From positions 1-10,971 of the forward strand of contig JBIKTM010000035.1 of the NCBI GenBank assembly GCA_044348085.1: 10,971 nt of DNA, written 5' to 3'. Within the stretch, counting starts at the first letter, position 1; every line of letters starts with the position of its first letter. The stretch is from Verrucolacustris sp044348085 (GTDB lineage: Bacteria; Verrucomicrobiota; Verrucomicrobiia; Methylacidiphilales; Verrucolacustridaceae). Position numbers and translations under genes: made by a program. Shown piece after piece: positions 1 through 7,016 of the stretch. A model generated the notes under the pieces. The model was not told where the DNA came from. It saw only the letters and a list, made by a program, of their open reading frames with translations, and did not search any database.

Positions 1-1
1 A

Positions 2-859
2 TACGCGACCGCGCAATTGCTCGCCCGCCTCGAGAACGATGGGCGCCGGACATGGATCTTTTTCGCGCCGGGGGGAATGAGTGCGGAATACGCGTTCGAG
101 GAATCGTCCATTGCGGCGACCACCGGTGCTACGCTGGCCAAAGATAAAGGCTTGGTGAGGATTCCCGTGCCAGAACCGGGCACCAGCGCGATCTTTGAAG
201 TCACACCCGTCGGTGGAAAACCGTTCTCCGTACTGACCCTCACGCGCCAACAGGCGGTGAATGCACTGAAATCCGAAAAACTCTGGGACGCCCAGCGCCT
301 GGTGCTCTCGGATAACGACATTCTGGCAAGCGGCGATATGCTCCGCGTCTCGGCAGTCGGCAAGAACGAACTGAGCTTTGCTGTCTATCCCCCACCCGTC
401 GGTCCGTTGCGCGGGCCGGGCAGTCCGCTCGCACCGCAGAAGGATGGTGCCTTCGCCCGTTACGCGCTCACCCTGCCCAAGCGGGGGATCAAGGCGGACA
501 TCGTGAAGCCCCAGAAGGGTCAGCTTGTGGTCAAGATCCCGCGAAAGGAGTTCGACCAGTTGAATGACATTTTCCTGAGGGTGGACTACGCCGGTGACCG
601 GGGTTGGGCTTTCCTCGACAGCCATCTGGTCACCGACAACTTCAACAATGGGCAGCCTTGGGAGATCGGCTTGAAGCGCTGGTGCAAGCAACTCGGCGGT
701 GATGGGCTGTTCCTGCGTGTCGTCCCTTGGAAGACCAATGCTGATAAGATTGTTTTCGACGGGATCGCCTTCCGGCCGACCGGCAAAGCGAACGAACCGG
801 CAGAGATTAAGTCCGTCACTCTCGTTCCCGAATACGCCGCGGAAATCCGGATGCGGTGA
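2..859 (+). CDS. Beta-galactosidase-like (GH35-type) protein, C-terminal fragment
   Basis: This reading frame is open at the left edge of the window, reads through from base 2 (YATAQLLARLENDG...) and stops with TGA at 857-859, leaving about 285 C-terminal residues. No catalytic domain is visible. The fragment resembles the beta-sandwich tail of bacterial GH35-type beta-galactosidases. It has a segment TWIFFAPGGMSAEYAF near the start, SVLTLTRQQA further on, and near the end a run in which an aspartate-rich strand (LRVDYAGDRGWAFLD) is followed by DNFNNGQPWEIGLKRW, a jelly-roll signature I associate with these enzymes. Such enzymes remove terminal beta-galactose from oligosaccharides or glycans. 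The TTG at 17 is an internal codon rather than a start, because the frame continues upstream. The family assignment rests on recalled C-terminal motifs only, so another multidomain glycosidase with the same accessory domains remains possible. The gene converges on the GH1 gene, with 109 bp between the stop codons. Confidence 0.6.
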   Translation, partial: YATAQLLARLENDGRRTWIFFAPGGMSAEYAFEESSIAATTGATLAKDKGLVRIPVPEPGTSAIFEVTPVGGKPFSVLTLTRQQAVNALKSEKLWDAQRLVLSDNDILASGDMLRVSAVGKNELSFAVYPPPVGPLRGPGSPLAPQKDGAFARYALTLPKRGIKADIVKPQKGQLVVKIPRKEFDQLNDIFLRVDYAGDRGWAFLDSHLVTDNFNNGQPWEIGLKRWCKQLGGDGLFLRVVPWKTNADKIVFDGIAFRPTGKANEPAEIKSVTLVPEYAAEIRMR

Positions 860-922
860 CGACTCGGACTGCCACCAGTCCAGCCCGACAAACCCTGCTC
901 ATCGGCGCTTCTCCTTGGTAAG

Positions 923-943
923 GCCTGGCTTTGCTACCCAGGC
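923..943. terminator. Weak hairpin between convergent genes
   Basis: A perfect 6-bp GC-rich stem (GCCTGG at 923-928 pairing with CCAGGC at 938-943) encloses a 9-nt loop, midway between the convergent stops of the GH35-like and GH1 genes. Its position suits a bidirectional terminator. There is no T-run on either side, so it is not a canonical intrinsic terminator and could be chance. Confidence 0.2.
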
Positions 944-968
944 GAACGGCTTCGACTAACCTGGTTGG

Positions 969-2534
969 TTACTCAGTCACCGCGTTGCGGGCGATGACCT
1001 CGCGATACCACCGTGCGCTGAGTTTGGGGATCCGGCGCTGGGTCGGATAGTCCACGCGGACTATTCCGAATCGGGGTCGGAAGCCGGCACCCCATTCGAA
1101 ATTGTCCATTAGGCTCCAGATAAAATAGCCACGGACGTTAATACCGTTGCGTATCGCACGTTGTAGTTCTATGAGGTGCAGGCGCAGGTAGTTGATGCGG
1201 TCGCGGTCCTCAACAAAGCCGCTCGCGTTGGGTTTATCAGTCATGGAACATCCGTTCTCGGTAATATAGATCGGAAGGTTTCCGGTGTCGGTGGCGACGC
1301 GCCGCAGGACCTCACCCAGTCCTTGGGGATAGATGCCCCAGTCGAGGCTGGTGTGACCGAGTGCTGGCAACGTACGCATTTTCAAGGACGATTTGAGCAG
1401 CCCGCCATCTTCGCTGTGGCTTACCTCTTCCGTCAGGCCGGAGTTTACCCCGAGCCCTGCGTTCAGCCGGCGCGGACCCCGATCGAGATGACTCACTTCT
1501 TGCGTAAAGTAGTAGTTGATTCCCAGAAAATCGAGGGGTTGGCGGATTTGAGCGAGGTCGCCGTCGGCAATCTCCGGGCGCAGCGGCCCGAGCCATTTCA
1601 TGAGGTACTTCGGGTAGCGGCCTAGGAAGATCGGATCGAAAAAGATTCCCTGTGCGTTCTCTCGGGTCCGTTGGCAGGCCAGCGCGTCGGCTTCCGAGGA
1701 TGTGGCGGGCACCATACCGTGCAGGTCCAAGACGATGCCGATTTTACCCGAGTACGTGCCCTGACGGAAGACCTGCACCGCTTTGCCGTGGGCAAGATTC
1801 AGAATATGCGCCGCTTGGTAGGAGGCCTTGTCGTCTTTTATTCCGGGAGCCACGGCGCCAGCACCCCAGCCGAGGATGGAGGGGACGATTGGCTCGTTGT
1901 GCGTGGCCCACATCGCAACGCGGTCGCCCAGCCGGTCGAAAACCACACGTGCGTATTCGGCAAACCAGTCGGCGCACTCACGGCGAGGCCAACCTCCACG
2001 ATCCTGCAACGCCTGCGGTATATCCCAGTGGTGCAAGGTCGCGTTGGCGGCGATCCCGGCCTTGCCCAACTCATCCACTAATCGGTCGTAAAAATCGAGG
2101 CCGCGCGCGTTCACTTTGCCTTGCCCTTCAGGAATGACGCGCGACCACGAAATGGAGAAACGATAGGCGTTCAGGCCGAGTTCCTTCATCAAGGCGACAT
2201 CGGAGGGCATGCGGTGGTAGTGGTCGCAGGCCACATCCGCCGTTTCGCCTCTTTCGATCTTGCCCGGCTGGCGAACAAAACGATCCCAGACGCTTTCGCC
2301 TTTACCGTCTTCATTCCAAGCACCCTCGATCTGATACGCGGACGTGGAACAGCCCCAGAGAAATCCTGGCGGGAACTCATGAATGATTTTCTCCGTTTCT
2401 GAAATGGGTTTTTTTGAAATTGTGCGCAAGCTTTTCGCAGCTACGGAAGATTCCGCCGCAACTGCAGGGGAGGGCAGGAAGCGGGAGGCGATGGAAGATC
2501 CAAGAAGGATTTTGAAGAATGAGCGTTGTTTCAT
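969..2534 (-). CDS. Exported GH1 beta-glucosidase
   Basis: A 521-residue, full-length family-1 glycoside hydrolase that hydrolyses beta-glucosides or related beta-glycosides by a retaining mechanism. The entry motif FLWGCSTSAYQIEGAWNEDG carries the sugar-binding Gln68. HHWD lies at 168-171. THNEP supplies the acid/base Glu214, GINYY lies at 338-342, YITENG supplies the nucleophile Glu426, and WSLMDNFEW ends with the subsite -1 residues Glu480 and Trp481. All key GH1 residues are present. I chose ATG 2534 over an in-frame start 24 codons upstream because an AGGA sits 10 nt before it and translation then begins with an export signal (MKQRSFFKILLGSSIA, cleavage probably after VAA near residue 27). 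The upstream extension would be an implausible Arg-rich peptide. The signal resembles a Tat motif with QR replacing RR, so either Sec or Tat export is possible. The enzyme is probably periplasmic. It is transcribed divergently from the AraC regulator. Confidence 0.93.
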   Translation of the reverse strand: MKQRSFFKILLGSSIASRFLPSPAVAAESSVAAKSLRTISKKPISETEKIIHEFPPGFLWGCSTSAYQIEGAWNEDGKGESVWDRFVRQPGKIERGETADVACDHYHRMPSDVALMKELGLNAYRFSISWSRVIPEGQGKVNARGLDFYDRLVDELGKAGIAANATLHHWDIPQALQDRGGWPRRECADWFAEYARVVFDRLGDRVAMWATHNEPIVPSILGWGAGAVAPGIKDDKASYQAAHILNLAHGKAVQVFRQGTYSGKIGIVLDLHGMVPATSSEADALACQRTRENAQGIFFDPIFLGRYPKYLMKWLGPLRPEIADGDLAQIRQPLDFLGINYYFTQEVSHLDRGPRRLNAGLGVNSGLTEEVSHSEDGGLLKSSLKMRTLPALGHTSLDWGIYPQGLGEVLRRVATDTGNLPIYITENGCSMTDKPNASGFVEDRDRINYLRLHLIELQRAIRNGINVRGYFIWSLMDNFEWGAGFRPRFGIVRVDYPTQRRIPKLSARWYREVIARNAVTE

Positions 2535-2865
2535 GGTTTGATTATCCTGTAAGGATGGAGAGCGTAATATTCGGTGTCGACGCCTTCGCCGAGCACGGGA
2601 GAGCAAGGAACGTGCAGAACATCAGCAGGAGCAGGCAGGGCAACATCTAAGGTTGAATAAAGCACAACTCGCGGGACACATCTGGCATACCCCCGCCAAA
2701 ATCAAGCACGAACCAGCCACGACACCGACACCGTTGTGAAGCTCAGGTGCGTGCGCAGGAACCAGATCGATCTGATCGGTAAAAACCCGTTTTGAGCAAG
2801 GGCATGTAAAATCGTAATTTCTAGGATCGTTAAATTTATAATATCCGAGGAAAAACAAGGATGTT

Positions 2866-2895
2866 TTGGCTGTGGCTAAAATAGAGCCATATAAA
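2866..2895 (+). promoter_or_regulatory. Candidate sigma70-type promoter toward the regulator
   Basis: TTGGCT (2866-2871) and TATAAA (2890-2895) are separated by 18 bp in AT-rich DNA and point toward the regulator gene. They match 4/6 and 5/6 consensus positions. An alternative pair nearer the gene is TTCACT (2939-2944) and TATGCT (2962-2967), with 17-bp spacing; its -10 would lie inside the first direct repeat. Both are consensus guesses, and promoter consensus in this phylum is poorly defined. Confidence 0.3.
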
Positions 2896-2957
2896 AATAC
2901 AAACTGACAATAAAAAAGTACAAAAAACCTATAAGTCGTTCACTGGTAGCAATAACA

Positions 2958-2999
2958 GAATTATGCTATAGAATGGCCGATCTATGCTATACAAAGCCC
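2958..2999 (+). promoter_or_regulatory. Tandem 21-bp direct repeat, candidate AraC-family operator
   Basis: Two abutting 21-bp units (2958-2978 and 2979-2999) match at 16 of 21 positions and share the exact core TATGCTATA (2962-2970 and 2983-2991), followed by an A-A and a C-C at equivalent positions. The 21-bp period is two helical turns, so both cores face the same side of the DNA. That is the arrangement AraC-type proteins, which carry two HTH motifs per monomer, use for direct-repeat half-sites. The repeat ends 29 bp before the regulator's start codon, so autoregulation is the simplest reading, with possible control of the divergent GH1 gene. The core was not seen in the other intergenic gaps. 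Confidence 0.5.
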
Positions 3000-3028
3000 C
3001 CTGACTTCATGGTAATAGTTTCTTCATC

Positions 3029-4096
3029 GTGCCAGCCGCCCAATTGAAGCATCCCGTCCGAAAACCAAATGATTCGCGGCAACCTGCGAAGGGAGCCAGT
3101 CGTGGGCTTGTAAATTCCTCCACATCCATCCGCAGAATCAAGCCCGTCAAATTCGAACGGGAACTTGTGTTCCCGGACCGTCATTTCCCCCTGGATGTGT
3201 TATTCCTCGAAGAACATCCCGATTACCCACTGCACACCCATGACTTTTCTGTAATCGTGATCGTATTGCGTGGGCGTGGGTTAAACATCATCGGCAAAGA
3301 GGAGTTTCCGGTCAAAGCAGGTGATGTTTTTGTGCACCACGGGGCGCGTCCTCACGGGTACCGCGCCACGGAACATCTGGGCCTGATCAACATTATCTTC
3401 GATCAGTCGATCCTGCAGAGGGTACGCTTCGACGTCACCGGACTTCCGGGTTACCAGTCGCTCTTTGTGGTTGAGCCCGCGATGCTGAAGGAGGGGCATT
3501 CCGCCAGGCATCTCACGCTGCCGATGGACGAATTGAGCAAGGTAAAGGATTTGGCGGAGGCGATGGAGAGGGAAATATGCGGGGATGTGCCCAGGCGTGG
3601 GCCGGTCCGGTTTGAGGAGCGTCATCGCACAAGGGCCGGGAATTTGCCGGTCCGTCGGGCTCCGGACGGCCACCGTTTCATGGCGATGACCCATTTCATG
3701 TCGATGATCGGCCTTCTCTCGCGGGCCTACCATCTCAAGCCCGCGGTGGAATCAGGTCGAATCATGAAGATCGGTCAGGTCATTGCCCGGATGGAGAGTC
3801 ATTTTGATGAAAACCTGAAAATCCCCGACTTGGCCAAAATGGTGGGGATGTCCGATCGGAACTTTTACCGGTTTTTCCACCGCGTGAAGGGGGAGAGCCC
3901 CCTCTCTTACCTACAGAGGCTTAGGGTCGCCAAAGGCGCCCGCATACTGCAAACGAGCGACAAAAGCGTCTCCGAGGCAGCGATGGAGTGTGGTTTCAAC
4001 GACAGCAACTACTTTGCCCGGCAGTTCCGGCGCATCCTCGGTGCTTCCCCCCGGCAGTTCCAAAACGGAAAAGGAAGCTCGGCCCAAACCGTCTAG
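3029..4096 (+). CDS. AraC-family (RhaS/RhaR-like) transcriptional regulator
   Basis: A 355-residue cytoplasmic DNA-binding protein with an N-terminal cupin sensor domain (about 45-130; HTHDFSVIVIVLRGRG followed by VKAGDVFVHHGARPHGY) and a C-terminal AraC HTH domain (about 247-345). In the HTH domain the first helix-turn-helix is IPDLAKMVGMSDRNFYRFF, and the second contains AAMECGFNDSNYFARQFRR and the closing SPRQF. The cupin layout resembles RhaS/RhaR-type sugar sensors, so the ligand is likely a monosaccharide, but which one cannot be read from sequence. The GTG at 3029 is the only usable start after the in-frame stop at 3002; no good Shine-Dalgarno precedes it, and residues 1-38 look unconserved. 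Residues 184-212 form an unusual Arg-rich stretch between the two domains. The gene is flanked upstream by the 21-bp direct repeats and followed after 84 bp by the GH99-like gene, with which it may be cotranscribed. Confidence 0.92.
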   Translation: MPAAQLKHPVRKPNDSRQPAKGASRGLVNSSTSIRRIKPVKFERELVFPDRHFPLDVLFLEEHPDYPLHTHDFSVIVIVLRGRGLNIIGKEEFPVKAGDVFVHHGARPHGYRATEHLGLINIIFDQSILQRVRFDVTGLPGYQSLFVVEPAMLKEGHSARHLTLPMDELSKVKDLAEAMEREICGDVPRRGPVRFEERHRTRAGNLPVRRAPDGHRFMAMTHFMSMIGLLSRAYHLKPAVESGRIMKIGQVIARMESHFDENLKIPDLAKMVGMSDRNFYRFFHRVKGESPLSYLQRLRVAKGARILQTSDKSVSEAAMECGFNDSNYFARQFRRILGASPRQFQNGKGSSAQTV

Positions 4097-4180
4097 GGCG
4101 GTCTGGATTTCGGCGGAATGGTGCTGATTTATGGCGAGACTATCGCAGAATCGCCCTGATCGTTTGCTAGGGTGAATGAG

Positions 4181-5389
4181 ATGATTGCTGCCTGCCGTCC
4201 AACTCCGTCGACCGCCCAGGCCAAGGGAAGAGAAAAAGATTTCACCGTGGCAGTTTACTATTTCGGCAATTACCACCCAGGGGATCGCCGGAACGAGGCT
4301 CAAAAGGGCAGGGGATGGACCGAGTGGGAACTGGTCAAGTCCGCGAAGCCCCGCTTTCCTGGGCACCAGCAACCCAAGGTGCCGCTCTGGGGATACGAGG
4401 ATGAGTCGGACCCGAAGGTGATGGAGCGGAAGATCGCGGCGGCGGCTGATCACGGCATCGATGTCTTTCTCTTCGATTGGTATCACTACAACGACGGGCC
4501 ATTTCTAGACCGGCCGTTGGACCAGGGCTTCCTAGGGGCGGCCAATTGTGACCGTATTAAGTTTGCCCTGATGTGGGCCAACCACGACTGGGTTGAAATC
4601 TTTCCCGCCCGCCGCGGGGTGCCGAGTGAGGTTCTTTATCCCGGTTTGGTAACTCCAGCCAACTTTTCAAAGATTTGCGACCATGTTATCGAAAAATATT
4701 TTTCGCATCCATCCTACTGGAAGGTGGAGGGGAAACCCTATTTCTCCTTCTATGACCTATCCAAGTTGCTGGCTGGATTTCCATCGCTGGCGGCCGCCCG
4801 GGTTGCCCTGGATGAGTTCCGCTCCAAGACACGTCAGGCCGGTTTTCCCGATCTGCATCTCAACGCGGTGGTCTGGGGCAAGACGGTGATGCCCTGGCAG
4901 GATACGCCAGTCGACGCCGTTCGTGTCGTCCGGGAGTTGGGGTTTGATTCCGTGACCTCCTATGTCTGGTTCCACCATGCGGAGATGCCGAACGAGCAGA
5001 CCGATTTTGCCAAGGTGCGCGATGAGTATTTCCGGCACTGGGACAAAATGAAGAAGGATTTTTCGGAGCCGTACTACCCGAATGTCTCGATGGGCTGGGA
5101 CAGCACCCCGCGGACGCACCCAGAGGACGGGTTTGGGAATTTCGGCTACCCGTTTACCCATGTCATCAGCGGTAATACGCCCGAGCGTTTCCGTGAGGCC
5201 TTGGAAAAGACGAAAGAACGCCTCATGCGTGAACCGGGCGCGCACCGAATCCTCAACATCAACAGTTGGAACGAGTGGACTGAGGGAAGTTATCTGGAGC
5301 CAGACACGGTCCATGGGATGAAATACCTTGAGGCGGTCCGGGATGTTTTTGGCGCTGTTGGCCGCAAAGAATCGGGAAGTTCACTTTGA
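4181..5389 (+). CDS. GH99-like / WbsX-family glycosidase-like protein
   Basis: A 402-residue single-domain TIM-barrel protein of the WbsX / GH99-like group. Diagnostic segments are VAVYYFGNYHPGD (23-35), GRGWTEWELVKSAKPRFPGH (43-62), PKVPLWGYEDESDP (65-78), DHGIDVFLFDWYHYNDGPFL (90-109), FALMWANHDW (128-137) and, near the end, SWNEWTEGSYLEPD (362-375). In the last, Glu365 and Glu368 have the E-x-x-E spacing of the catalytic pair in GH99 endo-mannosidases. An enzyme acting on alpha-linked sugars is therefore plausible; some relatives sit in polysaccharide biosynthesis clusters, but here the context is degradative. I preferred ATG 4181 to the GTG at 4172 because AGGGTG sits about 6 nt before the ATG. 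There is no signal peptide, so it is probably cytoplasmic and would act on imported oligosaccharides. It lies between the regulator and the symporter gene, 160 bp upstream of the latter. Confidence 0.88.
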   Translation: MIAACRPTPSTAQAKGREKDFTVAVYYFGNYHPGDRRNEAQKGRGWTEWELVKSAKPRFPGHQQPKVPLWGYEDESDPKVMERKIAAAADHGIDVFLFDWYHYNDGPFLDRPLDQGFLGAANCDRIKFALMWANHDWVEIFPARRGVPSEVLYPGLVTPANFSKICDHVIEKYFSHPSYWKVEGKPYFSFYDLSKLLAGFPSLAAARVALDEFRSKTRQAGFPDLHLNAVVWGKTVMPWQDTPVDAVRVVRELGFDSVTSYVWFHHAEMPNEQTDFAKVRDEYFRHWDKMKKDFSEPYYPNVSMGWDSTPRTHPEDGFGNFGYPFTHVISGNTPERFREALEKTKERLMREPGAHRILNINSWNEWTEGSYLEPDTVHGMKYLEAVRDVFGAVGRKESGSSL

Positions 5390-5549
5390 AAAGAAATTCT
5401 AGAGGTGAAAGTGTTTGCGGAAGAATGATGTCTGTTTTTGGTAATATGAGTTGTGAAATTTTGGCTCCCGTTCTTTTCCATCCTCGGCATTTCGAAGTCA
5501 TGCGCCCACTTTTCTGCTCTACCCCTCCCATGGGGATTTCGACCCATCG

Positions 5550-7016
5550 ATGAGCGCATCTACGACGAATTCCAGACCACTCATATCCTCTTGGCGCCTG
5601 CTGGGTTACGCGCTGGGGGACGGGGCGATCTGCATTGCCTTTGCGGGGGTCGCCAACTTCGCCCTTCTTTACTACACCTCCGTCCTGGGCCTTGGGCCCG
5701 GGATGGCCGGGTTGGCTTTGAGCATCTCGGTCTTTTACGACGCGATCACCGATCCCTTGATGGGGCATATTTCGGACAACACGCGCTCCCGCTGGGGGCG
5801 ACGGTTGCCTTATGTCCTGGTGGGCGGCCTGCTGCTGGCGCCGGCCTTCTTCTCGATCTGGATCCTGCCGCCGGGCATTTGGCCCACCTCGCTGCTCTTC
5901 ATGATGGCCGTGGTGTCCAATCTTTTGATGCGCACGGCCGTCACCATTTTTGGTGTTCCTTATGTGGCCATGGGCTTCGAGTTGTGCCCGGACTACGAAG
6001 ATCGCTCCCGTCTGCAGGGGATCCGCAGCGCCTTCTTCATGGTCATCAACCTTCTCTTTGGCGGCTGCGCCTGGATTCTTTTCTTTCGCGACCGCACCGG
6101 ACCCGACGGCACGCGGATCGACGGGTCGACGATTGCGGCCAACTACGCGACGATGGGAACGGTTCTGACGGTCACCATTGTGCTGCTGGTTTTGGCCTGC
6201 ACCTGGTTCAACCGGGACCTCGCCCGTGACACCCGGAAGGAAAAGCTGGAGGGAAACTCGCTCCAAAGCTTCTGGGCCGACTTTTCCCAGATCCTCAGCG
6301 ACCGGCTGGCTTGGTACGTCTTCGGTTTTTTCTCGATCGCGATGTTCGGGTTTCTCTTCGTCTCCCAGCTGCAGATGTTCGTCTATGTATTCTTTATGCA
6401 GTTTAGGCCTGAGGAAAAAACCTTTGTGCACGGGGGCGGGATGATTGCGGCCGGCCTCGGGGCCCTGTTTCAGGGAAAGGTCACGCACTGGTTTGACAAG
6501 AAGACCGCCGGTTATGTGGCTATGGGGATCGGCATCTTCGGAGGACTCTGGCTCCTTCTGGTGTTCACTTGGCTGGGACTAGCCCCGCGGGCCGAGTGGT
6601 CAGTGGCCGGCTGGAATCTCCCTGTGGGACTGATGCTCTTTGCCTTGGGTCAATGGATGTGGTGGTTCGGTTCCGGCATGCTCGGTCCGGTTTCCATGTC
6701 GATGATCGCCGATATTTCCGAGATTCATTACCTAACGAGCGGGGTGCGCAAGGACGGCGGCTACAGCTCGATCTTCAGTTTTCTGCAAAAGGCCGCGCAG
6801 TCGGTGGGCCTCCTGATCAGCGGGTGGCTGATTGCCGGGGCAGGGATCGTTTCCGGGGCTGATATCCAGGCGCCCGAGGCAGTCAACCGGATCACCGTCA
6901 TTACCTTCGTTATTGGACCCGTTCTGATGGCATTATCGTATTTTATTTTCCGGGGATACCCAGTCACCCGCGAATCCCTGCGCGCCATGGAGCAAAAATC
7001 CGGAGTGCAGAAATGA
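5550..7016 (+). CDS. GPH-family (MelB-type) sugar:cation symporter
   Basis: A 488-residue inner-membrane MFS transporter with about 12 hydrophobic segments. After TM2 it has the hallmark of glycoside-pentoside-hexuronide symporters: FYDAITDPLMGHISDNTRSR followed by WGRR (residues 62-85). Asp64 and Asp68 have the same D-x3-D spacing as the cation-binding Asp55/Asp59 of E. coli MelB. The second half contains MIADISEIHYLTSGVRKDGG and a run SSIFSFLQKAAQSVGLLISG, also typical of the family. It would import mono- or oligosaccharides or glycosides with H+ or Na+; the substrate cannot be read from sequence. The start is ATG 5550; a GGGGA lies 13 nt upstream, a weak ribosome site. A small upstream frame (5425-5553) ends in an ATGA overlap with this start. 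The stop overlaps the next start by ATGA, which points to translational coupling with the downstream hydrolase. Confidence 0.92.
   Translation: MSASTTNSRPLISSWRLLGYALGDGAICIAFAGVANFALLYYTSVLGLGPGMAGLALSISVFYDAITDPLMGHISDNTRSRWGRRLPYVLVGGLLLAPAFFSIWILPPGIWPTSLLFMMAVVSNLLMRTAVTIFGVPYVAMGFELCPDYEDRSRLQGIRSAFFMVINLLFGGCAWILFFRDRTGPDGTRIDGSTIAANYATMGTVLTVTIVLLVLACTWFNRDLARDTRKEKLEGNSLQSFWADFSQILSDRLAWYVFGFFSIAMFGFLFVSQLQMFVYVFFMQFRPEEKTFVHGGGMIAAGLGALFQGKVTHWFDKKTAGYVAMGIGIFGGLWLLLVFTWLGLAPRAEWSVAGWNLPVGLMLFALGQWMWWFGSGMLGPVSMSMIADISEIHYLTSGVRKDGGYSSIFSFLQKAAQSVGLLISGWLIAGAGIVSGADIQAPEAVNRITVITFVIGPVLMALSYFIFRGYPVTRESLRAMEQKSGVQK

Larger units (their letters stand above)
2535..3028. other. Divergent intergenic regulatory region
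   Basis: This 494-bp gap separates the GH1 gene (-) from the regulator (+). The half nearest GH1 has ordinary composition; about 2805-2995 is markedly AT-rich, as expected of promoter DNA. It contains a 12-bp perfect palindrome (CAGATCGATCTG, 2763-2774), a sigma70-like promoter candidate (2866-2895) and a pair of 21-bp direct repeats (2958-2999). A short Cys-rich minus-strand frame at 2622-2858 has no recognisable domain and is not called as a gene. No convincing minus-strand promoter for GH1 was found by eye. Confidence 0.7.

Noticed and set aside
2535..2606. Upstream in-frame start of the GH1 gene at 2606
   Set aside because: The extension is an Arg-rich peptide that would bury the export signal; ATG 2534 has a better ribosome site.
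2763..2774. 12-bp perfect palindrome CAGATCGATCTG
   Set aside because: One or more palindromes of this length are expected by chance in a window of this size, and no second copy was seen.
2622..2858. Minus-strand 78-codon Cys-rich frame upstream of GH1
   Set aside because: No recognisable domain, no clear ribosome site, odd Cys-rich low-complexity tail, and it lies in a likely regulatory gap; more probably a chance frame.
4133..4155. GGCGA/TCGCC inverted repeat between the regulator and GH99-like gene
   Set aside because: Five-bp stem with a 13-nt loop and no T-run; too weak to call a terminator.
5453..6229. Plus-strand 258-codon frame overlapping the symporter start
   Set aside because: Beyond the first residues it is a frame-shifted shadow of the symporter, with Arg/Gly/His-rich composition and no motifs.
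5259..6488. Long minus-strand frame opposite the GH99-like end and symporter
   Set aside because: Composition is Arg/Gly/Pro/Gln-rich without domain features and it lies antisense to two well-supported genes; a GC-rich shadow frame.
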